Assembly: GCA_947259485.1 (NCBI GenBank)
Contig: CAMYLU010000001.1
Span: 204,281 to 268,280 of the forward strand
Reading direction: 5' to 3'
Length of the DNA stretch: 64,000 nt
Source of the DNA: an uncultured Gammaproteobacteria bacterium
GTDB taxonomy: Bacteria > Pseudomonadota > Gammaproteobacteria > GCA-001735895
This document shows, one piece after another, positions 18,919 through 27,308 of this stretch; position 1 is the first letter of the stretch, and the number at the start of each line of letters is the position of its first letter. The position numbers and the translations under genes are program-made. The notes under the pieces are model-generated. The model ran no database searches, was not told where the DNA came from, and was given only the letters and a program-made list of their open reading frames with translations.

Positions 18919-19770
18919 ATGGTCGATTCACTGCTACTGCGCTCGCCGGCAAAGCTTAATCTCATGCTCAATATCATCGGGCTTCGCGAGGACGGCTACC
19001 ACCTGCTTGAAACGGTGTTTCAATTTATCGACCTTTATGATGATCTGCAGTTTACTGTGAATGACGAAGGTGACGTGCAGCGACTGCGTGGTAATTCATC
19101 GGTTGCGGCAGAGGACGATATCCTGCTGAGGACCGCGATGTTACTTCAATCCCGTTTCCAGGTAGGCAAGGGAGTTAACATCAGCATTGAAAAGCGCATC
19201 CCGATCGGTGGCGGGCTGGGGGGTGGCAGTTCGAATGCGGCAACCTGCCTGTTGGCCCTGAATCAGCTCTGGGAACTCGATCAGTCAGTGGATCGGTTGT
19301 CACAGATCGGTCTCGAACTGGGCGCGGATGTGCCCGTTTTTGTGCGCGGCAGAGCTGCGTGGGGCACTGGTATCGGCGAGATGCTGGAGCCAATTGAATT
19401 AGATGAGCCAATTTACCTTGTTGTCGACCCAAAAATTGAGGTTTCCAGCGCTCAAATATTTGCTGCACAAGAATTGACACGCAACAACGATCCGCTCACA
19501 ATACGCGCCTTTCTGCGCGGCTCGGGCAGCAATGTATGCGAGCCGGTGGTACGAAAACTGTACCCCCAGGTAGACGAGGCGATCGACTGGTTGAGCCAGT
19601 ATGCAACGGCAAGGATGTCGGGTACCGGTGCTTGCGTGTTCGCCGCAGTCGATAGCCATGAGCAGGCAGAAGCGGTAAAATCGAGGGTTCCGAAGCAGTG
19701 GACTGCGTACGTTACCAGGGCAATGAATCGTAACCCGGTACACCGGCAATTGGGATTGCTGGAGAAATGA
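18919..19770 (+). CDS. ispE: 4-diphosphocytidyl-2-C-methyl-D-erythritol kinase
   Basis: IspE phosphorylates CDP-methylerythritol in the non-mevalonate isoprenoid pathway. Starting at the ATG at 18919, one base after the lolB stop, gives 283 residues, identical to the E. coli length; an in-frame ATG at 18880 lies inside lolB and adds 13 unlikely residues. It shows SPAKLNLMLNIIGLREDGYH at the N-terminus, the GHMP-kinase ATP motif PIGGGLGGGSSNAA near residue 95, and a C-terminal ARMSGTGACVF. tRNA-Gln follows after 7 bases. Confidence 0.96.
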   Translation: MVDSLLLRSPAKLNLMLNIIGLREDGYHLLETVFQFIDLYDDLQFTVNDEGDVQRLRGNSSVAAEDDILLRTAMLLQSRFQVGKGVNISIEKRIPIGGGLGGGSSNAATCLLALNQLWELDQSVDRLSQIGLELGADVPVFVRGRAAWGTGIGEMLEPIELDEPIYLVVDPKIEVSSAQIFAAQELTRNNDPLTIRAFLRGSGSNVCEPVVRKLYPQVDEAIDWLSQYATARMSGTGACVFAAVDSHEQAEAVKSRVPKQWTAYVTRAMNRNPVHRQLGLLEK

Positions 19771-19777
19771 GAATTAT

Positions 19778-19852
19778 TGGGCCGTCGCCAAGTGGTAAGG
19801 CACCAGGTTTTGATCCTGGCATTCGTTGGTTCGAATCCAGCCGGCCCAGCCA
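19778..19852 (+). tRNA. tRNA-Gln (anticodon TTG)
   Basis: A complete cloverleaf of 75 bases: acceptor TGGGCCG pairing with CGGCCCA, D-arm CGCCAAGTGGTAAGGC, anticodon stem CCAGG/CCTGG with loop TTTTGAT (anticodon TTG), T-arm with GGTTCGAATCC, and an encoded CCA end. It sits between ispE and prs and is likely part of the same transcript, an arrangement known in other gammaproteobacteria. Confidence 0.97.
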
Positions 19853-19945
19853 ATTTTCGCGGACAATGGTCGAGGTGGTGCAGAGCGCACGATCCGGCAG
19901 GATGAGAAATCCGGTCCATAGATTTTTTGTAAACGAGAAAGCCCG

Positions 19946-20911
19946 ATGGTTGGCAGCGTAGCCACGAACGACTTGATGGTCTTCACCGGGAATGCCAATC
20001 CCGAATTGGCGCGAACAATCGTTCGTTACCTGGATATTCCGATTGGCATCGCCTCGGTGGATGAGTTCAGCGATGGCGAAATTTCGGTCGAGATCGGTGA
20101 GAACGTGCGCGGTAAGGATGTATTTATTATCCAGCCGACCTGTGCACCCACCAATGACAACTTGATGGAGTTGCTGGTGATGATCGATGCGATCAATCGG
20201 GCCTCCTCGGACCGGGTTACGGCGGTAATCCCTTATTATGGGTATGCGCGCCAGGATCGGCGGGTGCGCTCGCAGCGGGTTCCGATTACCGCCAAGGTAG
20301 TGGCAAATATGCTCACCAGTGTCGGTGTAGATCGGGTCCTGACCGTTGATTTGCACGCCGACCAGATCCAGGGTTTTTTCGAATGCCCAGTGGATAATGT
20401 TTATGCATCGCCGATTTTGATGGGCGATATCTGGAAGCAGAAGTATCCGGATATGATCGTGGTCTCGCCCGATGTCGGGGGCGTGGTGCGTGCGCGGGCA
20501 ATTGCCAAACAGCTGGACGAGGCTGATCTCGCGATCATCGACAAACGTCGCCCGCAGCCGAATATGGCCAAGGTGATGAATATCATTGGCGAGGTCAAGG
20601 GCAAGACCTGTATCATCGTTGATGACATGGTCGATACCGCCGGCACCTTGTGCCAGGCCGCAGAGGCACTCAAGGACGAGGGTGCTAAAGGCGTACACGC
20701 CTATTGTACTCACCCGGTATTGTCGGGAAAGGCGATTAAAAACCTGGAACATTCAGCCATGGATGAAATGGTGGTGACCGATACCATACCGCTCTCGAAA
20801 GAGGCCGCGGCATGTACCCGGATCCGCCAGTTATCGGTGGCGGGGCTGCTGGCGGAGACAATCCGCCGCATCCATTCTGAAGAATCGGTCAGTTCGTTGT
20901 ATATGGACTGA
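19946..20911 (+). CDS. prs: Ribose-phosphate pyrophosphokinase
   Basis: Prs makes PRPP from ribose 5-phosphate and ATP for nucleotide, histidine, tryptophan and NAD synthesis. The product has 321 residues (E. coli 315); the excess is at the N-terminus, and a start at the ATG reading [12 protein letters not shown], 10 codons in, is possible. Visible motifs are [60 protein letters not shown], the flexible loop IDKRRPQPN and the PRPP-binding [10 protein letters not shown] near residues 223-232. Confidence 0.97.
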   Translation: MVGSVATNDLMVFTGNANPELARTIVRYLDIPIGIASVDEFSDGEISVEIGENVRGKDVFIIQPTCAPTNDNLMELLVMIDAINRASSDRVTAVIPYYGYARQDRRVRSQRVPITAKVVANMLTSVGVDRVLTVDLHADQIQGFFECPVDNVYASPILMGDIWKQKYPDMIVVSPDVGGVVRARAIAKQLDEADLAIIDKRRPQPNMAKVMNIIGEVKGKTCIIVDDMVDTAGTLCQAAEALKDEGAKGVHAYCTHPVLSGKAIKNLEHSAMDEMVVTDTIPLSKEAAACTRIRQLSVAGLLAETIRRIHSEESVSSLYMD

Positions 20912-21006
20912 CCGGCTCGTGTTTTTTGCCACTTTTTGTGGCGTAAAACGCGCGTCTCGCCGCTTGGGCGGCATTTTATGAACCTGCCTGGTCGCAAGGC
21001 GGGCCT

Positions 21007-21027
21007 CCGTCGAGAGACGGTTTTTTT
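21007..21027 (+). terminator. Rho-independent terminator in the prs-rplY gap
   Basis: A stem CCGTC/GACGG with a GAGA tetraloop is followed by seven T residues. It stands only 17 bases before the rplY ATG, so it both ends the prs transcript and lies in any rplY leader. Two smaller hairpins precede it (GCCAC/GTGGC at 20929-20942 and GCCGC/GCGGC near 20960-20974). Confidence 0.75.
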
Positions 21028-21044
21028 ATTTTTGGAGTATAGCA

Positions 21045-21782
21045 ATGTCAGACACAATTCATCTGAATGCTGAACCACGCTCTGACTCGGGGAAAGGTGC
21101 GAGCCGCCGCCTGAGACATCAGGGTTTGGTACCAGCAATCGTATACGGTGGTGATAGCAACCCCGTGCAAATCAGCATTCCGCACAACAAGATTTTTCAT
21201 GAACTCGAACACGAAACGATCTACACCCAGGTGATCGAGCTGCAGGTCGGCGACCTTACCGAAGAAGTCATCCTGCGTGATCTGCAGCGGCATCCATACA
21301 AAAATAAGGTAATGCACGCCGATTTTTACCGCATCGACAAGAACAAGCCGATCAAGATTGTGGTTCCGATTCACGTCCAGAACGCCGAGAACTGCGTAGG
21401 CGTGAGAGAGGATGGCGGCATGATTACGCAAGTGGTTACGGAAATTGAAATTATCTCGTTACCGAAAGATTTACCCGAAAATCTCGAGGTTGATGTCGAA
21501 AATCTGCATCTCGGCGAATCCCTGCACCTGTCCGATATCAAGATGCCCGAGGGCGTTGAGCTTACAGCCATGCAGAATGTCGAGGAAACCGAGCACGACG
21601 ACCATGACCTGGGCGTGGTGTCGGTAGTCAAGACACGTGAGGAAGAAATAATCGAAGACGAAGCTCCAGAAGCACCTGAGGGCGAAGAAGGTGAAGAAGG
21701 TGAAGTAGCTGAAGGCGAAGAAGGCGAAGTGGCTGAAGGTGATGCCGGTGAGTCTGAAGGCGAAGCCAGCGACAAGGAGTAA
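21045..21782 (+). CDS. rplY: 50S ribosomal protein L25, long (TL5/CTC) form
   Basis: L25 binds 5S rRNA. The 245-residue product has the N-terminal RNA-binding domain (EPRSDSGKGASRRLRHQGLVPAIVYG) followed by the CTC/TL5-type second domain (EIISLPKDLPENLEVDVENL, HLSDIKMPEGVEL), then an unusual tail of about 45 residues made almost only of Glu, Gly, Ala and Asp (EGEEGEEGEVAEGEEGEVAE). The E. coli form has only 94 residues. A GGAG ribosome site precedes the ATG. It lies between prs and pth, the normal place for this form. Confidence 0.95.
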   Translation: MSDTIHLNAEPRSDSGKGASRRLRHQGLVPAIVYGGDSNPVQISIPHNKIFHELEHETIYTQVIELQVGDLTEEVILRDLQRHPYKNKVMHADFYRIDKNKPIKIVVPIHVQNAENCVGVREDGGMITQVVTEIEIISLPKDLPENLEVDVENLHLGESLHLSDIKMPEGVELTAMQNVEETEHDDHDLGVVSVVKTREEEIIEDEAPEAPEGEEGEEGEVAEGEEGEVAEGDAGESEGEASDKE

Positions 21783-21790
21783 CCCGCTGC

Positions 21791-22375
21791 GTGGCTGCGC
21801 TAACTGCTGATATCCGTTTGATTGTCGGCCTCGGTAATCCCGGGGCCGATTACGTTGATACGCGCCATAACGCCGGGTTCTGGCTGATCGATCTGCTGGC
21901 ATCAGACCAGGGTCTGAGCTTCCGGTTCGAAAAACGTTACAACGCGGAGGAATGCAAACTCAAGGCCGGAAGCAAGGACATCTACCTACTCAAACCGCAG
22001 ACCTTCATGAATCGCAGTGGCCAGGCGGTGGCTGCGCTGGCGCGTTATTTCAAGATAGCGCCCGAGGAAATTCTGGTGCTCCACGACGAGCTTGATTTAT
22101 CCCCGGGCACCAACCGCATCAAGCAGGCGGGCGGTCATGGTGGGCATAATGGCTTGCGCGATATCGTCAACCATCTTGGTAGCCGCGAGTTTTTCCGTAT
22201 CCGGATTGGCATCGGGCACCCGGGGGACAGCAACCAGGTCATCAACTACGTGCTGCATAAACCGTCGGTATCGGATTTGAACGCGATCGAGGCGGCCAAC
22301 CGCGATACGCTTGCCGTTATGCCGTTAGTCATCGAAGGCCGCATCGACAAGGCAATGCAGGCCTTGCATACCTAG
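21791..22375 (+). CDS. pth: Peptidyl-tRNA hydrolase
   Basis: Pth recycles tRNAs from peptidyl-tRNAs that drop off the ribosome. The 194 residues (E. coli 194) start at a GTG 8 bases after rplY. Active-site features are visible: [20 protein letters not shown] with the catalytic His near residue 27, [22 protein letters not shown] and [12 protein letters not shown]. The position between rplY and ychF is the standard gammaproteobacterial order. Confidence 0.97.
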   Translation: MAALTADIRLIVGLGNPGADYVDTRHNAGFWLIDLLASDQGLSFRFEKRYNAEECKLKAGSKDIYLLKPQTFMNRSGQAVAALARYFKIAPEEILVLHDELDLSPGTNRIKQAGGHGGHNGLRDIVNHLGSREFFRIRIGIGHPGDSNQVINYVLHKPSVSDLNAIEAANRDTLAVMPLVIEGRIDKAMQALHT

Positions 22376-22388
22376 CAAGGGCACTAGT

Positions 22389-23480
22389 ATGGGATTCAAA
22401 TGTGGCATCGTCGGCTTACCCAACGTCGGTAAATCAACCCTGTTCAACTCGTTAACCCGGGCCGGAATTGCCGCCGAAAACTATGCTTTTTGCACGATCG
22501 ATCCAAACGTCGGAGTGGTCGAGGTTCCCGACTCGAGATTGCAGCAGCTCGCCAATATCGTTCAGCCAAAAAAGATAATCCCAACAACAATGGAATTTGT
22601 CGATATCGCCGGACTGGTTGCCGGTGCCTCGAAAGGCGAGGGCCTTGGTAACCAGTTTCTTGGACATATTCGTGAAACCGATGCGATTGCACAGGTGGTT
22701 CGCTGTTTTGAGGATGAAGATATTCTGCACGTCAGCAATGTGATCGATCCGCTAAATGACATCGAGACGATCAACACCGAATTATTGCTGGCGGACATGG
22801 AGTCGGTCGCGCGTCAGACCGAGCGTGCCGCCAAGCTGGCCAAGTCGAACGACAAGGAGGCAAAAGCGAAATACGAGTTCATGCTAGCCGTTCAGGCGCA
22901 TGTCGAGGATGGCAGGCAGGCGCGCAGTTTCGAGCTGCAGGACCATCAGCGCGGCTGGATGAAAGATTTGCACCTGATTAGCGCAAAGCCGGTACTTTAT
23001 ATTGCCAATGTTTCCGAGGATGGATTCGATAATAATCCCTATCTCGATGTGGTAACGGCTCATGCGGCGAATGAGGGTGCCGAAGTGGTCGCAATCTGTG
23101 CCTCGATCGAAGCCGAGATAGCCGAACTCGACGCCGCCGAAGCGGCCGAGTTTTTGCAGGAAATGGGTCTTGAAGAGCCGGGCCTTGAGCGCTTGATCCA
23201 TGCTGGCTACCGGTTGTTAAACCTGCAGACTTACTTCACCGCGGGTCCCCAGGAAGTTCGCGCCTGGACCATACGGGTTGGCGATACCGCACCGCGCGCG
23301 GCCGGGAAAATTCATACCGATTTCGAAAAGGGTTTCATTCGGGCCGAGGTCGTCGGATATGATGATTTCATCGCCGGCAATGGTGAGCAGGGTGCAAAGG
23401 ATGCCGGTAAATGGCGTCTCGAGGGCAAGGATTACGTTATGCGCGAGGCCGACGTCGTACATTTCCGCTTTAACGTCTAG
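22389..23480 (+). CDS. ychF: Redox-regulated ATPase YchF
   Basis: An Obg-family P-loop protein that binds ATP and associates with ribosomes. The product is 363 residues, as in E. coli. It shows [15 protein letters not shown] at the N-terminus, the switch region [20 protein letters not shown], an altered NKxD-type motif (YIANVSEDG) that explains ATP rather than GTP preference in the family, and a C-terminal TGS domain beginning [17 protein letters not shown]. Confidence 0.97.
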   Translation: MGFKCGIVGLPNVGKSTLFNSLTRAGIAAENYAFCTIDPNVGVVEVPDSRLQQLANIVQPKKIIPTTMEFVDIAGLVAGASKGEGLGNQFLGHIRETDAIAQVVRCFEDEDILHVSNVIDPLNDIETINTELLLADMESVARQTERAAKLAKSNDKEAKAKYEFMLAVQAHVEDGRQARSFELQDHQRGWMKDLHLISAKPVLYIANVSEDGFDNNPYLDVVTAHAANEGAEVVAICASIEAEIAELDAAEAAEFLQEMGLEEPGLERLIHAGYRLLNLQTYFTAGPQEVRAWTIRVGDTAPRAAGKIHTDFEKGFIRAEVVGYDDFIAGNGEQGAKDAGKWRLEGKDYVMREADVVHFRFNV

Positions 23481-23537
23481 CCTATTGCTACAGGCTTGAC
23501 AGCGCTCGATGTACAAGCGAAAATCGCGCGCTCTCAA

Positions 23538-23556
23538 TGACCGGGCAAGCCGGTCA
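23538..23556. terminator. Hairpin between ychF and tRNA-Met
   Basis: A perfect 7-base stem, TGACCGG/CCGGTCA, with loop GCAAG. The following CCTTATTTC is only weakly U-rich, so termination of the ychF transcript is plausible but not certain. Confidence 0.4.
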
Positions 23557-23624
23557 CCTTATTTCAAAGACAGTTAACTCGTTATAGATTTGGTAAACTG
23601 CCGTTGATATAAGTGAATAACATT

Positions 23625-23701
23625 GGCTACGTAGCTCAGTTGGTTAGAGCACATCACTCATAATGATGGGGTCCCCTGTTCAAATCAGGGCGTAGCCACC
23701 A
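23625..23701 (+). tRNA. tRNA-Met, elongator (anticodon CAT)
   Basis: A complete 77-base tRNA: acceptor GGCTACG/CGTAGCC, D-arm AGCTCAGTTGGTTAGAGC, anticodon loop CTCATAA (anticodon CAT), variable loop, T-arm with GTTCAAATC and encoded CCA. It closely resembles the E. coli elongator gene metT. The first acceptor pair is G-C, unlike the initiator. Its 3' end is repeated 171 bases downstream. Confidence 0.96.
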
Positions 23702-23873
23702 TTTTTCGCCTGCTGCGCACCGCGATTGCGGCGTTGGACTTCGGCTCGGACCGATCGCGTACCTGCGGGTACGCTCACGGCCACTCACCTCAATCCGCCT
23801 GGCACTCGCAGCGCTCGCGACGGCGAAAAACCTCAAGAGACTTGGAAGGTTCAAATCAGGGCTAAGCCACCAT
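23678..23873. mobile_element. Small tRNA-flanked insertion with att-like direct repeats
   Basis: The last 24 bases of tRNA-Met plus one (23678-23702, beginning GTTCAAATCAGGGC) recur at 23849-23873 with 23 of 25 bases identical, differing only at GT versus TA before AGCCACCAT. The 146 bases between hold a palindromic element and no ORF. Duplicated tRNA 3' ends are the signature of tyrosine-integrase att sites, but no integrase is present, so this is either a remnant of an excised island, a micro-element, or a partly duplicated tRNA gene. Confidence 0.6.
23702..23830. repeat. Palindromic repeat downstream of tRNA-Met (second copy of the 13791 architecture)
   Basis: Outer arms TTTTTCGCC (23702-23710) and GGCGAAAAA (23822-23830) enclose a central hairpin GCGTACC-TGCG-GGTACGC at 23757-23774. 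As in the element at 13791-13918, a CGCGAT(T)GCGGCGTT block ends exactly 21 bases before an 18-base central hairpin, which is then followed by TC(A/G)CG. The overall lengths, 129 and 128 bases, are nearly equal, which supports one repeat family with diverged stems. Confidence 0.55.
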
Positions 23874-23957
23874 ATTTTGGTCCATGCCGATTAATCCTTG
23901 ATCAGCCATTGACGGAGCAGTCTTCTCGTCCGCGATGACTACTGACAGTTTCCTAGT

Positions 23958-24812
23958 TTATTTAACCAGATCTGCCTTTATCCAGATACTTTCGTTGTTT
24001 CTGCTCTGAGTCGAGCTGTAACTGGCAGTGCCACTTTGCGAGCGCTTAAGTTGCTCGGTGACGCCGCCGATCAGCAGCCATTCACCGATCCGCCCGGTCA
24101 GGGTGGTGTTGGCATTCTGGGTCTCGATGTTGCCACCGCGTGAGCTGGCCTGTGAATTCTTGAACGGACTGACTTGCAGCGTGACGGTCTCACCGTGGAT
24201 ACGGGGAAGTACGTAGAAGCCAGTAGTCACATCCTTGTATTCGATACCCCCAGAAACCGCATTGGGCACGATCCAGTGGGTGCCTGAAAAATAGGGTATC
24301 TGTTCGCCGGTTTCTATATAGGCTTCGCTGCCCTCGGTGACCCTTATCTGGTGTATCGGATTGTCTTCCAGGCGCATGCGGGTACTGGTGCTGTTGATGT
24401 TACCGCTGCCGTTTCTGGTGCTGTAAGTGATGCTGCCACCGCTATCGCCGTTTTGGTTCCCGCTGGTCCCGATGGCGACATTTGCATCGCCACTTTCAAC
24501 TTGAATGCCGCCGCCGATTCCGAGAGTACTGAGACCCCGGGTACTGCCCTGGAAAACAGAAATCTGTAGTGTTTTTGCGGCGATATCCAGGGCATCGATC
24601 ATCTCCCTTACCTGCGCCAGGGTTTGCGCAGATGAGCGTAGAAAAATTTTATAACCCTGTCCCGTAATTGCGTCATCGCTGCCCAGCATGGGTTTGATAA
24701 TGGGTATGATTTCCGCGGCCTGGCGGTTAGAGAGATTTATCGTCGTTAACGAAGCTGCCTGAACGCTAGAGATCAGCAGCACCACGCCGAGTAATTTATA
24801 AACTAGTTTCAT
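23958..24812 (-). CDS. Stand-alone secretin-domain protein
   Basis: A 284-residue exported protein; the ATG at 24812 is preceded by AGGAGAG and starts a clean signal peptide (MKLVYKLLGVVLLISSVQA), whereas an upstream in-frame start adds ten residues and no function. After an N-terminal N0/N1-like region (TTINLSNRQAAEIIPIIKPML, LAQVREMIDALD) comes a Gly/Ser-rich stretch and a secretin-like beta domain ending TGRIGEWLLIGGVTEQL, the usual secretin signature. Full secretins are 500-700 residues, so this is a short form without the rest of a type II or pilus system nearby. It may be a small outer-membrane or periplasmic relative of PilQ/GspD. The role is unknown. Confidence 0.72.
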   Translation of the reverse strand: MKLVYKLLGVVLLISSVQAASLTTINLSNRQAAEIIPIIKPMLGSDDAITGQGYKIFLRSSAQTLAQVREMIDALDIAAKTLQISVFQGSTRGLSTLGIGGGIQVESGDANVAIGTSGNQNGDSGGSITYSTRNGSGNINSTSTRMRLEDNPIHQIRVTEGSEAYIETGEQIPYFSGTHWIVPNAVSGGIEYKDVTTGFYVLPRIHGETVTLQVSPFKNSQASSRGGNIETQNANTTLTGRIGEWLLIGGVTEQLKRSQSGTASYSSTQSRNNESIWIKADLVK

Positions 24813-25262
24813 CAGATAACGCTCTCCTGAAGTCGGCTGCACATCAATTTAACTCCAGGCGGTGTTGCATTGATAACAATTGACTTTTTATATAACGAGG
24901 AGTTTAGCTGAAAAAGTAATTATCGGAACACCAAGGGGTTCTGCGGACGGTATACCTATTGAAAGTACTAGATTGGTATAACTGTCCTCTGAGATACATG
25001 GCAACTTCTCCGTTACCGCATTTTTCGACATCGGGTGGCTACAATTCGATAGCGCAGTTGTCCGGCTGTGTAACTCGGGTTAAACCCGCAAGGTTTAAAC
25101 TGCCGGGCTTGCGGTGTATTTCCTGCAAGCTTCAGTTTACCATGTAGCGCCGACACGTCGGTTGGCAATCAATTAAAATAACTGAAAGGAGTCCTGTCGT
25201 ACTTATCGTATGCAATAAACCCTTAATCCTTCGGCCAGTGGGTCGCTAGCCCCCCGAAGCCG
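24813..25262. other. Intergenic region between divergent genes
   Basis: 450 bases containing the secretin-gene promoter candidate. A 62-codon frame at 24959-25147 has no ribosome site and an odd composition, and is not called. Close to the next ORF, CTTCGG and CCGAAG (25229-25234 and 25254-25259) can pair as a hairpin, leaving the ATG at 25263 just after it. Confidence 0.35.
24887..24914 (-). promoter_or_regulatory. Candidate promoter for the secretin-domain gene
   Basis: On the minus strand TTTTCA (24909-24914) and TATAAA (24887-24892) are separated by 16 bases, about 75 bases upstream of the ATG at 24812. Confidence 0.35.
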
Positions 25263-25469
25263 ATGGATATACAAAGCCTCGCTATCATCGCCGCCGGTTT
25301 GTTGCTGTTCTCGTTAATCTCTGGCCGACTGCGCGACACGATTATCACCGCACCATTGGCCAACGTCTATGCCCGGCTTGCCGCCAGCATGGGCGAGTGC
25401 GAGGAAAACATGCCCGCCGTGGAGATACCGCTGCGCGAAGGGCACATTATTGAAACCAGACAAGGGTAG
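25263..25469 (+). pseudogene. Probable internally deleted remnant of a cation:proton antiporter
   Basis: A 68-codon ORF. Residues 1-32 (IIAAGLLLFSLISGRLRDT, then IITAPL) look like the first helix of CPA1/NhaP sodium:proton antiporters, while residues 33-68 (NVYARLAASMGECEENMPAV and on to REGHI) look like the cytoplasmic C-terminal tail of the same family. The roughly 350 codons between would be missing, the frame being kept. This rests on recalled family patterns and needs a search. Its stop is directly followed by the start of the Rieske-GOGAT fusion at 25471, so it may now act as a short leader. Confidence 0.4.
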
Positions 25470-25470
25470 G

Positions 25471-27087
25471 ATGATGAAAAAAATTGCTTTGATGGAATGG
25501 GACAAGTTACCCGACCGAGAACCGCAACACGCACTAATCGCAGACGTCGACCTCGTCGTCGTCCGTTTCGACGAACGCGTCAGCGTGCTCTACGGGCGCT
25601 GTGCGCATCGCGGAGCATTAATGGCCGACGGGTTCGTTTCCGGCGACAACCTGATTTGCGGAGTTCACAATTGGGATTACCGCATGGACACCGGCATCAG
25701 CGAATACAACAACAGCGAGACGTTGTCGAAATTCAACGCCTGGGTCGAAGACGGCCAGGTTTGCGTCGACGAGGATGAAATCAGCGCCTGGGCCGAGGCC
25801 AATCCGCAACCGTTCAATCGCGACAGCTACCAGGGTGCCTACCAGGATCCCCATGGCACCGTCGACGAACCCCACGTCAAGTTTATTCGCCAGCTTGCCA
25901 GCGATGGCCTGAGCAAGACCGGGCACCACGGGCCCGCCTCGGCCATGGGTGTGCCGCGCGACCTGTTGCCGAAGTGGGATGACATTCAATTTGTCGTCGG
26001 GCAACTGCACAAACTGCCGCGTCTCGATGACGAAGCCGTCGGCACCGATCTGGTTATCGGACCAAATGCGAAAAAACCGCTCAAGCTCGATATTCCACTG
26101 TTCGTCTCCGACATGAGTTTCGGCGCGCTGTCCGAGGAAGCTAAGACCGCGCTCGCCAAGGGCGCGGAACTCGCCGGCACCGGCATCTGTTCCGGCGAGG
26201 GCGGCATGTTGCCGGAAGAACAGGCCGCCAATTCGCGTTACTTCTACGAGCTTGCGTCGGCGCGCTTCGGTTATTCCATGGATAAGGTCAAAAAAACACA
26301 GGCGTTTCACTTCAAGGGTGGCCAGGGCGCCAAAACTGGCACCGGCGGGCATTTGCCGGGCAACAAGGTCAAGGGCAAGATTGCCGAGGTGCGAGAATTA
26401 CCCGAGGGACAATCGGCGATTTCGCCGGCACGGTTTCCGGACTGGACCTCACTCGATCAATACCGTGATTTTGCCGGCGAGGTGCGCGACTGTACCGGCG
26501 GCATTCCGATCGGCTTCAAGCTGTCGGCGCAGCATATTGAAAAAGATCTCGACGCGGCGCTCGAGATCGGCGTCGACTATGTCATTCTCGATGGACGCGG
26601 CGGCGGCACCGGTGCCGCACCGCTGATCTTTCGCGATAATATTTCGGTTCCAACTATCCCGGCGTTGGCGCGCGCACGACGACATCTCGATCGCTGCGAC
26701 GCCGACGGGGTGACGCTGATCATCACCGGTGGTCTGCGCCACCCCGCCGATTTCGCCAAGGCGCTGGCACTCGGTGCCGATGGGATCGCGGTGTCCAACT
26801 CGGCCATTCAAGCTATCGGCTGCCTCGGCATGCGTGCCTGTCACAGCAATAATTGCCCGGTTGGTATCGCCACGCAAAAACCGCATTTGCGTGCACGCTT
26901 ACCCGTAGATACCGCGGCCGAACGCCTGGCGCGGTTCTTTGGTGCCGCAGTGGACCTGATGGCGGTACTGGCCCGGGCTGCCGGGCACGATCATCTGAAC
27001 CGGTTTTCGATCGATGATCTAACGACTTTCGACGCAGACATGGCGCGGCTCAGTGGAGTGGCTTATGGTGGCGTCGGTGTCGACTAA
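25471..27087 (+). CDS. Rieske [2Fe-2S]-FMN glutamate-synthase-domain fusion protein
   Basis: 538 residues from ATG 25471 (an adjacent in-frame ATG at 25474 is equally possible; GGGTAGG serves as ribosome site). Residues 1-105 are a Rieske domain with cluster ligands in CAHRG (about 38-42) and CGVHNWDY (about 59-66). The rest is the FMN-binding alpha/beta barrel of glutamate synthase (SFGALSEEAKTALAKGAELA, GEGGMLPEE, FHFKGGQGAKTGTGGHLPG, FKLSAQHIEKDL, GRGGGTGAAP) with cysteines of a [3Fe-4S] cluster in CLGMRACHSNNCPVG. The amidotransferase domain of full glutamate synthase is missing, as in N-methylglutamate synthase subunit C and related enzymes. An oxidoreductase of unknown substrate. Confidence 0.87.
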   Translation: MMKKIALMEWDKLPDREPQHALIADVDLVVVRFDERVSVLYGRCAHRGALMADGFVSGDNLICGVHNWDYRMDTGISEYNNSETLSKFNAWVEDGQVCVDEDEISAWAEANPQPFNRDSYQGAYQDPHGTVDEPHVKFIRQLASDGLSKTGHHGPASAMGVPRDLLPKWDDIQFVVGQLHKLPRLDDEAVGTDLVIGPNAKKPLKLDIPLFVSDMSFGALSEEAKTALAKGAELAGTGICSGEGGMLPEEQAANSRYFYELASARFGYSMDKVKKTQAFHFKGGQGAKTGTGGHLPGNKVKGKIAEVRELPEGQSAISPARFPDWTSLDQYRDFAGEVRDCTGGIPIGFKLSAQHIEKDLDAALEIGVDYVILDGRGGGTGAAPLIFRDNISVPTIPALARARRHLDRCDADGVTLIITGGLRHPADFAKALALGADGIAVSNSAIQAIGCLGMRACHSNNCPVGIATQKPHLRARLPVDTAAERLARFFGAAVDLMAVLARAAGHDHLNRFSIDDLTTFDADMARLSGVAYGGVGVD

Positions 27088-27308
27088 GGGCAGTAATCGT
27101 GAATCCGATCGATCCTCTCACGGTCGCGGTGACCAGGTTCGTTTATCAGTCAACCTGGAGATGGCTGAAATGAACGAGTCGACTACACAACTGGAATGAT
27201 ACCGCGTAGAGGTTTAGAAGCAGGGTGTAACTACCATTTTATAGTTGCATTGAAATCGCCCTGCATGTCACCATCTCAAAGCTCTGGTAGCATCTCCGGG
27301 TATCGGCA

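Noticed and set aside
19712-20752. 346-codon open frame on the minus strand over prs and tRNA-Gln
   Set aside because: It is antisense to two certain genes. Its LDSNQRMPGSKPGALPL stretch is the well-known false peptide produced by translating the complement of a tRNA gene.
23654-23854. Minus-strand frame with WWLRPDLNRGPHHYE over tRNA-Met
   Set aside because: The same kind of spurious translation of a tRNA complement.
24959-25147. 62-codon frame upstream of the antiporter remnant
   Set aside because: No ribosome site, a composition unlike neighbouring genes and no recognisable motif.
27099-27173. 24-codon GTG frame (MNPIDPLTVAVTRF...) after the Rieske-GOGAT gene
   Set aside because: Too short and without a clear ribosome site; no second line of evidence.
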